Positions 26,676 to 35,186 of a DNA stretch of 64,000 nucleotides are shown in pieces (position 1 is the first letter of the stretch; the number at the start of each line of letters is the position of its first letter). The stretch spans positions 1-64,000 of the forward strand of contig NZ_BMWB01000027.1 of NCBI RefSeq assembly GCF_014651015.1. Reading direction: 5' to 3'. Origin of the DNA: Streptomyces xantholiticus (GTDB lineage Bacteria; Actinomycetota; Actinomycetes; Streptomycetales; Streptomycetaceae). A program made the translations under genes and the position numbers. The notes beneath the pieces are model-generated. The model made no database searches and had not been told where the DNA came from. It worked only from the letters and a program-made list of their open reading frames with translations.

Positions 26676-27692
26676 TCAGGCCGTTGCCGTCTTCGCCGCC
26701 GGGCGGCGGCTGGCGATGACCTTCTTCGCCAGCGAGCGGGGGCTGGTGAGGAAGCCGTACCCCCACGACATGTGCATCGTCGCCAGTGCCACCGGGATCT
26801 GCAGCCGGGCCTTGAGCGAGAGACCCTTGCCCGCCGGGAGCGAGCCTGCGGTGATCGCCGCGAGGTAGCCGCCGGGGACGACGAAGGCCCACGGGGTGAG
26901 CGTGACTCCGGCGACGACACCGGCGGCAACGGCGCACACGGCGGTCGGCGGGGCAAGGTAACGCAGGTTGATCGAACCCTGGTGGTAGCGGGCGACGACG
27001 TGCCGCCAGCGGCCGTAGCCCTTGTACTGCTTGGCGAGCGCCCGCACGGACGGCCGCGGGCGGTAGCGGACCTTGAGCTCCGGCGAGAACCAGATCAGAC
27101 CGCCGGCCTCGCGGATGCGGAAGTTCAGCTCCCAGTCCTGGGCGCGGATGAACTCCTCGTTGTAGCCGCCCTGCTGCTCCAGCGCCTCACGGCGGAACAC
27201 CCCGAGGTAGACGGTCTCCGCCGGGCCGGCCTGGCCGCCGGTGTGGAACGCCGCGTTGCCGACGCCTATTTTCGAGGTCATCGCGGCGGCGACCGCGTCC
27301 TCCCAGGCGTTCTCGCCCTCGGCGTGCATAATGCCGCCGACGTTCTGCGCGCCGGTCTCGTCCAGCAGGCGGACCGCGGTAGCGATGTAGTTCGGCGAGA
27401 GCATGCCGTGCCCGTCGACGCGCACCACGACGGGGTGGCGGGAGGCCTTGATCGCGGCGTTCAGCGCGGCGGGGGTGCGGCCGGTCGGGTTCGGCACGGT
27501 GTGGACGCGGGAGTCCTCCCGTACGAGCTCGGCGGCGATCTCGTCGGTACGGTCCGTGGACGGTCCGAGCGCGATCACCACCTCCATCTCTCCGCCGTAC
27601 TCCTGCTCGAGGATGTGGCGGACGGAGTTGCGCAGATGCCGCTCCTCGTTGAGGACCGGCATGATCACGGAGACAGGGGGCGTGGCGTTCAT
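26676..27692 (-). CDS. Family-2 glycosyltransferase
   Basis: A 338-residue GT2 enzyme embedded among the LCP genes on the opposite strand. It opens with VSVIMPVLNEERHLRNSVRH, then VVIALGPSTDRTDEIA, VVRVDGHGMLSPNYIATAVR (DxD-like DGH site) and AQDWELNFRIREAGGLIWFS. Two or three hydrophobic segments follow (TAVCAVAAGVVAGVTLTPWA), so the C-terminus is membrane-attached. It may build the glycan that the neighbouring LCP proteins transfer; the linkage is inferred from position. The ATG at 27692 is preferred because it starts directly at the GT2 domain. Confidence 0.9.
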   Translation of the reverse strand: MNATPPVSVIMPVLNEERHLRNSVRHILEQEYGGEMEVVIALGPSTDRTDEIAAELVREDSRVHTVPNPTGRTPAALNAAIKASRHPVVVRVDGHGMLSPNYIATAVRLLDETGAQNVGGIMHAEGENAWEDAVAAAMTSKIGVGNAAFHTGGQAGPAETVYLGVFRREALEQQGGYNEEFIRAQDWELNFRIREAGGLIWFSPELKVRYRPRPSVRALAKQYKGYGRWRHVVARYHQGSINLRYLAPPTAVCAVAAGVVAGVTLTPWAFVVPGGYLAAITAGSLPAGKGLSLKARLQIPVALATMHMSWGYGFLTSPRSLAKKVIASRRPAAKTATA

Positions 27693-27801
27693 CGTCCGCC
27701 ACGTTACCGCGAACGGGGGACAGCCAGGCGCGGCGGCCACAGCCGCGGATCGTGCGGGCCTACAGTGCGGGGCATCCCCTGTCGTCCGCGGAGGTGCCCT
27801 C

Positions 27802-29310
27802 TTGCCCACACCGCCCCGCCCGCGCCCCCGCCCCCGCCCGGCCCCGCAGCGCGGCGGTACCGGGCGGCCGGACGCACGGCAGACGGCACGGCAGACGGCA
27901 CGGCAGACGGGCGGCAGCAGGCGGCCGGCGCGGCCGCGCTGGGGCACGCGGATCGTGACGACCGTGTCGGTGCTGGTGCTGGGGGTGGGCGGCATCGGGC
28001 ATGCCGTGGTCACCGGACTCGACACCGGGATCAGCCGGGTCGACCCGTTCCGCGACATGAAGAACCGCCCGGAGTCCGGCCGCGGCATGAACCTCCTCGT
28101 GGTCGGCACCGACGGCCGGGACAAGATCACCCCGGCGCAGCGGAAGAAGTACCGGCTCGGCGGTGCGCCCTGCAACTGCACCGACACGATCATGCTGGTG
28201 CACGTCTCCAAGGACCGGGAGCGTGCCAGCGTCGTCAGCCTGCCCCGGGACAGTTACGCGGAGATGCCCGAGCACGTCGACACCACCACGGGCAAGCGCC
28301 ACAAGCCGCACCCGGTGAAGCTGAACGCCGCCTATGCCGAGGGCGGTCCCGCCCTGACCGTGCGGACGGTGGAGAACATGACCCAGGTGAAGGTCGACCA
28401 CTATCTGGAGGTCGACTTCAGCAGCTTCATGGAGACGGTGGACGTGGTGGGAGGTGTGGAGGTCTGCACCGCGCGTCCCATGAAGGACTCGCACACCGGC
28501 CTCGACCTGCCGGTCGGCACCCACAAGCTCGACGGCGGGCAGGCGCTGCAGTACGTGCGCTCACGCCATATCGACGGCGCTGCCGACCTGGGGCGGATGC
28601 AACGCCAACAGCGCTTCCTGGCGGCTCTCGTCGACCGGGCGACCAGCAGCGGCGTCCTGCTGAACCCGGTGAAGTTCCGCACGGCCACCTCGACCATGCT
28701 GAAGTCGGTCCGGGCCGACAGGAACTTCGGCACCCGGGAGATCCTCGCTCTCGGCAGGGCCATGCGGGGCTTCTCACCGGCCTCCTCCGAGTTCACCTCC
28801 GTGCCCGTCCGCGACGTCGGCTTCCACGTCAAGGGCATCGGCTCCACCGTGAAGTGGGACGACGCCAAGGCGACGAAGCTCTTCCAGTTGCTGCGCGAGG
28901 ACAAGCCGCTCGCACCGCACCGCCCGGAGCATCCGAAGACCACGGTCGTCGCCGTCGATCCGAAACAGATCCGGGTGCAGGTCTACAACGGGACACACGT
29001 CAAAGGCCTCGGGGACAAGGTCGACAAGGCACTGCACGACATCGGCTTCGACACGACACGCGCCCCGCGGAACGGCGGCAGCGGCCAGGTGAAGCACACG
29101 TATGTGACGTACGACCCACGCTGGGACCGCTCGGCGAAGTCCCTCCAGGCCGCACTGCCCGGCGCGGAGCTGCGCCCCGTGGAGGGCCAGGGCGCCACGC
29201 TGAAGGTGATGGCCGGTGACGACTACGAAGGCGTCACAGCCGTACGGGCCGAGGAGACGCACCGCGGGAAGTTCGGCGCGGTGACGGGCGACCAGGTCGT
29301 CTGCCCGTGA
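27802..29310 (+). CDS. LCP family protein 4, with LytR_C domain
   Basis: A 502-residue LCP protein divergent from the GT2 gene. It has a Pro/Arg-rich N-terminus, a membrane segment (RIVTTVSVLVLGVGGIGHAV) and the LCP core: NLLVVGTDGRDKITPAQRKK, ASVVSLPRDSYAEMPEHVD, VKLNAAYAEGGPALTVRTVE and ALQYVRSRHIDGAADLGRMQ. LytR_C begins at IRVQVYNGTHVKGLGDKVDK. The TTG at 27802 has an excellent GGAGGT site 6 nt upstream; no ATG or GTG fits. The disordered start contains three exact ARQT units. The core differs from LCP 2/3 by the CNCTDTIMLVHVSK segment. Confidence 0.9.
   Translation: MPTPPRPRPRPRPAPQRGGTGRPDARQTARQTARQTGGSRRPARPRWGTRIVTTVSVLVLGVGGIGHAVVTGLDTGISRVDPFRDMKNRPESGRGMNLLVVGTDGRDKITPAQRKKYRLGGAPCNCTDTIMLVHVSKDRERASVVSLPRDSYAEMPEHVDTTTGKRHKPHPVKLNAAYAEGGPALTVRTVENMTQVKVDHYLEVDFSSFMETVDVVGGVEVCTARPMKDSHTGLDLPVGTHKLDGGQALQYVRSRHIDGAADLGRMQRQQRFLAALVDRATSSGVLLNPVKFRTATSTMLKSVRADRNFGTREILALGRAMRGFSPASSEFTSVPVRDVGFHVKGIGSTVKWDDAKATKLFQLLREDKPLAPHRPEHPKTTVVAVDPKQIRVQVYNGTHVKGLGDKVDKALHDIGFDTTRAPRNGGSGQVKHTYVTYDPRWDRSAKSLQAALPGAELRPVEGQGATLKVMAGDDYEGVTAVRAEETHRGKFGAVTGDQVVCP
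27874..27909 (+). repeat. Three exact 12-bp tandem repeats in the LCP 4 gene
   Basis: GCACGGCAGACG is repeated three times without change, encoding ARQT three times in the disordered N-terminus. It is a likely site of slippage and copy-number variation between strains. Confidence 0.9.
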
Positions 29311-29323
29311 CTGAGGGGCGGGG

Positions 29324-29872
29324 TCAGTCCTCCATGCCCTCGGCGGCGCGCTTCTCGCGCAGCTCCCGGATCGCCCGGCGCCTGGCCAGCCGGTGTGTGC
29401 GCCGGATCTGTGCCTCCTGGTAGCGCCGCTGATCCCGCTCCGTCTCCGGAAGCACGGGAGGTACGGGCCGGGGCTTGCCGTCCGCGTCCACTGCGGCGAA
29501 GACGAGATAGGCGCTACCGACCTGCTGGGCGGGCGTCGATTCGTTCCAGCGCTCGGCCATGACCCGTACGCCGACCTCCATCGAGGACCGGCCCGTCCAG
29601 TTGACCTGTGCCTTCACATGGACCAGGTCGCCCACCCTGACCGGCTCGAGGAAAACCATCTCGTCCATCGAGGCCGTGACCGCGGGCCCGCCCGAGTGCC
29701 GACCCGCAACCGCTCCGGCGGCGTCGTCCACCAGCTTCATGATCACGCCGCCGTGCACGGTGCCGAGGAGATTCGTGTCACTTCCGGTCATGATGTGGCT
29801 CAGGGTGGTACGGGACGCCGAAGTGGGCTTGCCCGGAATTTCATCCTCCGGGCGCAGGGCCTGAACTGTCAT
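29324..29872 (-). CDS. Acyl-CoA thioesterase (hotdog fold)
   Basis: A 182-residue protein of the acyl-CoA hydrolase/cytosolic thioesterase type. The hotdog signature is NLLGTVHGGVIMKLVDDAAG, with the catalytic Asp and HGG loop, followed by MDEMVFLEPVRVGDLVHVKA. The C-terminal 45 residues are a basic helix (RRYQEAQIRRTHRLARRRAI). It would hydrolyse acyl-CoA thioesters, with chain length unknown. The ATG at 29872 is chosen; MVDG at 29884 is an alternative. It lies convergent with LCP 4 and divergent from LCP 5, with no clear functional link to them. Confidence 0.92.
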   Translation of the reverse strand: MTVQALRPEDEIPGKPTSASRTTLSHIMTGSDTNLLGTVHGGVIMKLVDDAAGAVAGRHSGGPAVTASMDEMVFLEPVRVGDLVHVKAQVNWTGRSSMEVGVRVMAERWNESTPAQQVGSAYLVFAAVDADGKPRPVPPVLPETERDQRRYQEAQIRRTHRLARRRAIRELREKRAAEGMED

Positions 29873-29980
29873 GCCGTCCACCATATGCCTGGCCGGAAAT
29901 GCATCAGCTTCGCTACAGCCCTGGTGCGATTCCTCACCCACCCTGTCTGGGCGACCGCCCCGCCCTGCACACTGTTCGGC

Positions 29981-31252
29981 ATGAATGACTGGCCCGAGGG
30001 ATGGACCGCCGACCGCGGCGACGGCAATGCACGCGGCTACGGGCATGGCAGCGCCGGTGCTCAGCCGGAGGGCGCGCGCGTCATGCGCCACGTCCAGCGA
30101 CCGGCCGCACCACAGCGCGGCAGCGTCCCCCCTCAGCAGCGCGGTTACGACCAGGACTACGCGGAGCCGGGGTACGACAGCGGCTACAACACGGGCCAGG
30201 TCTACAGCGGCGCGGGCCGCGGTGGCGGCGGCATCCCCCCGCAGGGCGCCCCGTACCGGCAGCCCGGCCCGGCGCCCGACTGGCGCCGAAGGATCAAGGT
30301 CGGTTCGATCGTCGTGCTCGTGGCCGTCCTCGGCACGGCCATCGGAACGTACTTCTGGGCCGACTCCAAGGTGCGGCGCGAGGTGGACCTCTCCAAGGTC
30401 ATCGAGCGGCCCGCCGAGGGTGACTGCACGACGTACCTGATCGTCGGCTCGGACAGCCGTGAGGGCCTGTCGGCCGATGACAAGAAGCGGCTGCGCACCG
30501 GCTCCGCCGAGGGCAAGCGCACCGACTCCATGATGATCCTCGCCGCGTGCGGCAGCGGGAACACGATGGTGTCGCTCCCCCGTGACTCGGACGTCGAGAT
30601 ACCGACGTTCGTCGGCTCGGAGTCCGGCAAGACGTTCCCGGGCACAGGTCGCCGGGTCAAGCTCAACGCGGCCTACGCGGAGGACGGCCCGGAGCTGCTC
30701 GTGCGCACGGTCGAGCACAACACCGGTCTGCGCATCGACCACTACGCGGAGATCGGCTTCGCCGGCTTCGCGAACATCGTGGACGCGCTCGGCGGTGTCG
30801 AGATGGACATCGAGAAGGGTTTCAAGGACAAGAATTCCGGCGCCGACTTCGAGGCCGGGAAGCAGACGCTCGACGGCGAGCAGGCCCTGGCGTTCGTCCG
30901 CACCCGCTACGCGTTCGCGGGCAGTGACCTGGACCGGACGAAGAACCAGCAGAAGTTCCTCTCGACGCTGGCCAACCAGGCAGCGACCCCGGGCACGGTC
31001 CTCAACCCGTTCAAGCTGTACCCGACGCTGGGCGCGGGGCTCGACACCCTGGTCGTCGACAAGGACATGTCCCTGTGGGACCTGGGGTCGATGTTCTTCG
31101 CGATGAAGGGCGTCAGCAGCGGCGACGGCACGTCGATGAACATGCCGATCTCCGGCAGCCGCGGCGGCAACCTCGTCTGGGACAAGGCGAAGGTGCAGCA
31201 GCTGGTCAAGCAGATCCAGAACGACGAGAAGGTCACGGTCTCCGACAAGTGA
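29981..31252 (+). CDS. LCP family protein 5
   Basis: A 423-residue LCP protein without a LytR_C domain. A Gly/Gln/Tyr-rich N-terminus (about 1-100) leads to a membrane segment (VGSIVVLVAVLGTAIGTYFW). The core shows YLIVGSDSREGLSADDKKR, NTMVSLPRDSDVEIPTF, VKLNAAYAEDGPELLVRTVE, HYAEIGFAGFANIVDALGG and ALAFVRTRYAFAGSDLDRTK. The ATG at 29981 (MNDWPEGWTADRG) is taken because upstream in-frame sequence reads like non-coding. It is the last of the LCP series and ends at a strong hairpin. Confidence 0.92.
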   Translation: MNDWPEGWTADRGDGNARGYGHGSAGAQPEGARVMRHVQRPAAPQRGSVPPQQRGYDQDYAEPGYDSGYNTGQVYSGAGRGGGGIPPQGAPYRQPGPAPDWRRRIKVGSIVVLVAVLGTAIGTYFWADSKVRREVDLSKVIERPAEGDCTTYLIVGSDSREGLSADDKKRLRTGSAEGKRTDSMMILAACGSGNTMVSLPRDSDVEIPTFVGSESGKTFPGTGRRVKLNAAYAEDGPELLVRTVEHNTGLRIDHYAEIGFAGFANIVDALGGVEMDIEKGFKDKNSGADFEAGKQTLDGEQALAFVRTRYAFAGSDLDRTKNQQKFLSTLANQAATPGTVLNPFKLYPTLGAGLDTLVVDKDMSLWDLGSMFFAMKGVSSGDGTSMNMPISGSRGGNLVWDKAKVQQLVKQIQNDEKVTVSDK

Positions 31253-31261
31253 CGGCCGACA

Positions 31262-31294
31262 GCCGTCTCCTGCCACCCGGTGACAGGAGACGGC
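31262..31294. terminator. Bidirectional hairpin after LCP 5
   Basis: An 11-bp perfect stem (GCCGTCTCCTG / CAGGAGACGGC) with an inner CAC/GTG pairing lies 10 bp after the LCP 5 stop and 16 bp before the end of the convergent lectin gene. It can serve both genes. Confidence 0.8.
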
Positions 31295-31309
31295 GCCGGG
31301 CAGGAAGGC

Positions 31310-32392
31310 TCAGGCGCAGGAGCCGAACGTCGGGCTCGTGTTCGCGATGTAGACAGTCGCACCGCCGCTCGGGTCGTCCTTGACCGGGACGGTGACGGTG
31401 TCATCGGCCGTCCACGGGAAGCCGTGCGCGTCGAACGTCCAGGTGCCGGTCACCTTCTTCGCCAGCACCGACAAGGTCACCCAGCCGTAGTGCCCGGAGG
31501 GTACGGCCACCTGGACGCCGTCGCCGACCGTTGTCGAGCCCTGCCAGATGTTGCTGAAGGTCAGGCTCGAGGTGACGGATGCCATCAGGGGCGAGGCCCC
31601 GCCGGTGCCGGCGGTCGACGACAGCATCGTCGTGATGCTGCTCGACCAGCCGGTCGTCTCGTTCACCGAGAACGTCTGCGAGACCGGTGAGCCGGTGTTG
31701 TTGTACCAGACCGCGGAGGCACAGACCGTCGGCAGCGGGGCGGCCGGAGCCTCGCTCCCAAGCACCCAGGAACAGCTGGACGGATCCTTCTGGCACATCC
31801 GGGCGCCGCGGTCCACGGCCAGGTTCCAGGCGGCCTGCGACGTGGTGGTCCACCGCTGGTTGGTGCCGCCGTGGCAGTTGGACTTCCCGGTCCACGCGTC
31901 GTCGTACTGGGCGTTGGCCACCAGGTCGAGGCACGAGTGGTCGCTCGCGCTGCGGATCATGAATACGGAGTTCGATCCGGCGACCGGCTGGAAGTACCAC
32001 TTCTGGCCGGCCTGGCCGCGGCACGTCTGCTGACGCAGGGCGGGCCAGCCGAGCTCGACGCACTTTCCCGTCGCGTCGTTCAGGATGGTGAAGGTGGCCT
32101 CCGCCGGGTCGACGTTGAGGCTCCAGGACTGGTGGTGCCCGGGTGCGGAGTTGGTGACGATGAAGGCCCCGTCCCCGGTCGAGCCGTTCTGCACGTCGAG
32201 GTGCCGGCCGTTGCTCGCGGATGTGATGGTCTCGCACCGCAACGGGGAGTCGCAGTTCCCGGCCGCCTGCGCGGCGGGCATCGCGAGCGGGGACATCATG
32301 ATGCCGAGAGCGATGCAGCATGTTGCCAGCACCGCGGCGAGTAAGCGCAGACGGGCGGACGATGTGGTGGTGGGTCTCTCGTTGGCTGTCAT
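31310..32392 (-). CDS. Secreted ricin-type lectin with possible beta-pore-forming C-terminus
   Basis: A 360-residue exported protein. A signal sequence (LLAAVLATCCIALGIMMSPL ... AQA) is followed by a ricin B beta-trefoil (about residues 48-190) with QxW repeats HHQSWSL, GQKWYFQ and NQRWTT. The C-terminal 150 residues are Ser/Thr-rich with alternating polar and apolar residues (TFSVNETTGWSSSITTMLSS, then VTSSLTFSNIWQGSTTVG), reminiscent of aerolysin/ETX-type beta-pore-forming folds. That second assignment is weak. Multiple Cys suggest disulfides. It probably binds carbohydrate outside the cell. No immunity or processing gene is adjacent, and it is convergent with LCP 5. Confidence 0.75.
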   Translation of the reverse strand: MTANERPTTTSSARLRLLAAVLATCCIALGIMMSPLAMPAAQAAGNCDSPLRCETITSASNGRHLDVQNGSTGDGAFIVTNSAPGHHQSWSLNVDPAEATFTILNDATGKCVELGWPALRQQTCRGQAGQKWYFQPVAGSNSVFMIRSASDHSCLDLVANAQYDDAWTGKSNCHGGTNQRWTTTSQAAWNLAVDRGARMCQKDPSSCSWVLGSEAPAAPLPTVCASAVWYNNTGSPVSQTFSVNETTGWSSSITTMLSSTAGTGGASPLMASVTSSLTFSNIWQGSTTVGDGVQVAVPSGHYGWVTLSVLAKKVTGTWTFDAHGFPWTADDTVTVPVKDDPSGGATVYIANTSPTFGSCA

Positions 32393-32488
32393 GCGCCCGA
32401 GTCTGCCTGGCGGCCCGGGCGAATGTAGAGACTATTTCTAGAAGAACTTTCTAGTCTTTCGGCCACTCCGAGCGGGTGGGGGACCCCC

Positions 32489-32558
32489 GGTCACCGACCG
32501 ACCGGCAGGAAGATCCGCTTTCCGGTCACCGACCGACCGGCAGGAAGATCCGCTTTCC
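32489..32558. repeat. Two perfect 35-bp tandem copies upstream of the DHFR-like gene
   Basis: The 35-bp unit beginning GGTCACCGACCGACCGGCAG and ending CTTTCC occurs twice without mismatch (32489-32523 and 32524-32558). Each unit holds a short palindrome CGGTC-ACC-GACCG, so the array could be a duplicated operator for the gene starting at 32638, or a recent slippage product. The 245 bp between the lectin start and this gene hold nothing else recognisable. Confidence 0.85.
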
Positions 32559-32637
32559 GGTGCCACGTCACCGATGAGTTCCGGCAGCCCACATCGTCTA
32601 CTGGGACAAGAACCTACGACTTCTGTGGAGAGCGGAC

Positions 32638-33255
32638 ATGAGGAAGATCATCGCGCAGCTGTTCATCTCGGTCGACGGCGTTGTGGAGGCGCCGCACGAG
32701 TGGCACTTCCCCTACTTCAACGACCAGATGGGGGCCGCCGTCGACACCGCTCTCGGTGGAGCCGACACCTTGATCCTCGGCCGTAAGACCTACGACAGCT
32801 TCGCCGGCGCCTGGCCTGAGCGCGAGGCCGCCGGCGGCGAGGACGCCCCCTTCGCCAAGGCCCTCGGCGACGCCCGGAAGATCGTCGTCTCCCACCAGCA
32901 GCTCGAGTTCAACTGGCGGAACTCCGAGCAGCACAAGGGCGACCTGATCGGGGCCGTCACCGCGCTGAAGAACGAACCCGGCGACAGCCCGATCGGCATC
33001 AGCGGCTCGGTCTCCGTGGTCCGGCAGCTGCTGGCCGCGGGTCTGCTGGACGAGCTGAACCTGCTGGTGCACCCGATCGCCGTCCGTAAAGGTATGCGGC
33101 TCTTCGACGAGGGCGAGACATCGGTCCCGCTGAAGCTGCTCTCCTCCGAGGCCTTCGAGACGGGCGTCCTCAACCTCTTCTACGGCCCGGCCGAGCCGGC
33201 CGGCGAGGCGACGTACGACGACGCCAAGGCCCATCTGTCCGGGCCCGAGCAGTGA
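32638..33255 (+). CDS. Dihydrofolate reductase family protein (RibD C-terminal type)
   Basis: A 205-residue RibD_C/DHFR-like reductase. It starts RKIIAQLFISVDGVVEAPHE and has TLILGRKTYDSFAGAWPERE, KIVVSHQQLEF and GDSPIGISGSVSVVRQLLAA (NADPH-binding GS.. loop), ending with the ELNLLVHPIAVRKGMRLFDE strand. Members act as NADPH-dependent reductases of unknown substrate and are not the folate enzyme. An AGAGCGGAC sequence precedes the ATG. It is followed by the ECF41 sigma gene after 200 bp of non-coding, inverted-repeat-containing DNA, so a regulatory link is possible but not shown. Confidence 0.9.
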   Translation: MRKIIAQLFISVDGVVEAPHEWHFPYFNDQMGAAVDTALGGADTLILGRKTYDSFAGAWPEREAAGGEDAPFAKALGDARKIVVSHQQLEFNWRNSEQHKGDLIGAVTALKNEPGDSPIGISGSVSVVRQLLAAGLLDELNLLVHPIAVRKGMRLFDEGETSVPLKLLSSEAFETGVLNLFYGPAEPAGEATYDDAKAHLSGPEQ

Positions 33256-33456
33256 CGGATCCCGGACCCGGCAAGGGACGGGGGCCGGATCGGCCGGGCC
33301 GGTTCCCGGGCGTGCGCGTCCCGAAGTCCGCCTACGCGGTGGGGTGAGGCCGAGCTGCGGGCCCCCGGGCCGTCGCCTCCTGAAGGCCCTGCTCGGCCGC
33401 CATCGCGGCGAGACGGCCCGATCGCGATCTTTGGTGATCTCATAGCGTAGGCGCTC

Positions 33457-34350
33457 ATGGACAAGGCACAGCAGTTCGAGGAGCACCGACCGAGGCTGTT
33501 CTCGCTGGCGTACCGGATGCTCGGTTCGGCGGCGGAGGCGGAGGACGCCGTGCAGGACGCCTACCTGCGGTGGCACGGGGCCGAGCCCGGGCAGGTCAGC
33601 GCGCCGGGGCCGTGGCTGGCGAAGGTGCTCACGAATCTGTGCCTGAACCGGCTGACCTCGGCGCGGATGCGGCGGGTGGAGTACATGGGGCCCTGGCTGC
33701 CGGAGCCGGTGCGGACCGATGACGGGACGCTGGGGCCGATGGAGACGGCGGAGCAGCGCGAGGCGGTGTCGCTGGCGATGCTGGTACTGATGGAGCGTTT
33801 GACGCCGCCGGAGCGCGCGACGGTGGTGCTGCGGGACGCCTTCCGCTACAGCCACCGGGACATCGCCGGTGTGATCGGCTGCTCGGAGGCGAACGCGCGG
33901 CAGCTGTACCGCAGGGCGAAGCAGCACCTGACGGGCGGCCGGGAGAAACTCGTGTCGCCCCGGGAGTCGAGCAGCGGGCTGCTGACCCGGTTCCTGGACG
34001 CGGCGGCGCAGGGGTCGATGACGCAGTTGGAGGCGCTGCTCGCCGACGACGTGGTCGCCTGGTCGGACGGCGGCGGCAAGGTCTCTGCGGCGCGGCGGCC
34101 GGTCGTCGGCCGCGAGAAGGTGGCCCGGTTCCTGGCAGGCCTGGTCGCCCGGTTCGCGGCCGGGGTGCGGATGGAGATCGTCGAGGCGAACGGCAGCGCG
34201 GTGGTGCTCGGCCGAGAGGACGGCGCCCTGACCTCGTTGAGCGCCTTGGAGGCCGGCGAGGCGGGCATCATCGGGATCCGGATCGTCCGAAACCCGGACA
34301 AGCTCGCCTTCCTGGCCAGTCAGCTGCGGGAGCCGTCACAGAACGGCTGA
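33457..34350 (+). CDS. ECF41-group RNA polymerase sigma factor with SnoaL-like C-terminal domain
   Basis: A 297-residue extracytoplasmic-function sigma factor. Region 2 (FSLAYRMLGSAAEAEDAVQD) and region 4 (ERATVVLRDAFRYSHRDIAG, CSEANARQLYRRAKQHL) are followed by a SnoaL/NTF2-like domain (about 175-290). The ECF41 signatures are all present: WLPEP in the linker, DGGGK in the C-terminal domain and NPDKL near the end. In this group no separate anti-sigma exists; the C-terminal domain controls activity in cis. The neighbour 46 bp downstream is an epimerase/oxidoreductase, the typical ECF41 target. The inducing signal is unknown. Confidence 0.94.
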   Translation: MDKAQQFEEHRPRLFSLAYRMLGSAAEAEDAVQDAYLRWHGAEPGQVSAPGPWLAKVLTNLCLNRLTSARMRRVEYMGPWLPEPVRTDDGTLGPMETAEQREAVSLAMLVLMERLTPPERATVVLRDAFRYSHRDIAGVIGCSEANARQLYRRAKQHLTGGREKLVSPRESSSGLLTRFLDAAAQGSMTQLEALLADDVVAWSDGGGKVSAARRPVVGREKVARFLAGLVARFAAGVRMEIVEANGSAVVLGREDGALTSLSALEAGEAGIIGIRIVRNPDKLAFLASQLREPSQNG

Positions 34351-34396
34351 GTCGTCGGTTCCTCATCAGTGACAGCGACACAAGAAGGGCTGACCG

Positions 34397-35173
34397 ATGA
34401 AGAACGACGCGATCATGGTGACCGGTGCGACGGGCACACTCGGCCGCGAGGTGCTGGAACGGGTACGCCGCACGGGGCGGCCGGTGCGGGCGCTCAGCCG
34501 CAGGGCGGTGCTCCCGGACGACGCGGGAGTGGCCTGGTACACCGGTGACCTGGCGAAGGGAGTGGGACTGGACGAGGCGTTCGCCGGGGTCCGTACGATC
34601 ATTCACTGCGCGACCGACATCCGGCACTTCAAGCGCGACATCCCGGCCTTCCACCATCTGCTGGAGTCCGCGAAGCGGGCCGGGGTCGAGCACGTCGTCA
34701 ACGTCTCCATCGTCGGGACGGACCGGATCCCGTACCCCTACTACCGGATCAAGCTGGAAGGGGAGCGCCTGCTGGCGGCCTCGGGAATCGGCTGGACCAA
34801 TCTGCGCGCGACGCAGTTCCCCGGGCTGCTGGACACCGTCTTCACCGTCCTGTCCAAGCTGCCCGTGTTCGTCGTGCCGACCCGTACCGTCTGCCAGCCC
34901 GTCGACCCCCGCGAAGTCGCGGACCGACTCGTCGAATTGGCGCTGGACGGGCCGGCCGGTCAGGTGCCGGACCTGGCCGGGCCGGCGGTGCACACGGTGG
35001 ACCGGCTGGCCAGGACCTGGCTGCGGGCGGCGGGCAAGCGCCGCCTCGTCCTGCCGGTGTTCGTCCCGGGGAAGGCCGGCGCGGGGTTCCGTTCCGGGGC
35101 CCTGACCGCACCCGACCGGGCGGTGGGCAGGCGGACCTGGGAGGAGTACCTCGCCGAGAAGGTCACCCGCTGA
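34397..35173 (+). CDS. NAD(P)-binding NmrA/SDR-type oxidoreductase, ECF41 partner
   Basis: A 258-residue atypical short-chain dehydrogenase. The Rossmann start IMVTGATGTLGREVLERVRR carries the GATGxxG nucleotide loop. Further motifs are IIHCATDIRHFKRDI, HVVNVSIVGTDRIPYPYYRI (YxxxK-like active-site arrangement with YYRIK) and TRTVCQPVDPREVADRLVEL. NmrA/YwnB-like members reduce or sense quinones and NAD(P). ECF41 sigma factors usually control such a gene, and the sigma factor is directly upstream on the same strand. An AGAAGGG sequence lies before the ATG at 34397. A very strong hairpin ends the unit. Confidence 0.92.
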   Translation: MKNDAIMVTGATGTLGREVLERVRRTGRPVRALSRRAVLPDDAGVAWYTGDLAKGVGLDEAFAGVRTIIHCATDIRHFKRDIPAFHHLLESAKRAGVEHVVNVSIVGTDRIPYPYYRIKLEGERLLAASGIGWTNLRATQFPGLLDTVFTVLSKLPVFVVPTRTVCQPVDPREVADRLVELALDGPAGQVPDLAGPAVHTVDRLARTWLRAAGKRRLVLPVFVPGKAGAGFRSGALTAPDRAVGRRTWEEYLAEKVTR

Positions 35174-35186
35174 CGTCGACGCACCT

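Noticed and set aside
34320..34396. ECF41-type promoter (TGTCACA ... CGTC) before the oxidoreductase gene
   Set aside because: CGTCACA followed by CGTC is present near 34335, but the spacer is only about 12 bp where about 16 is expected and it lies inside the sigma gene's end.
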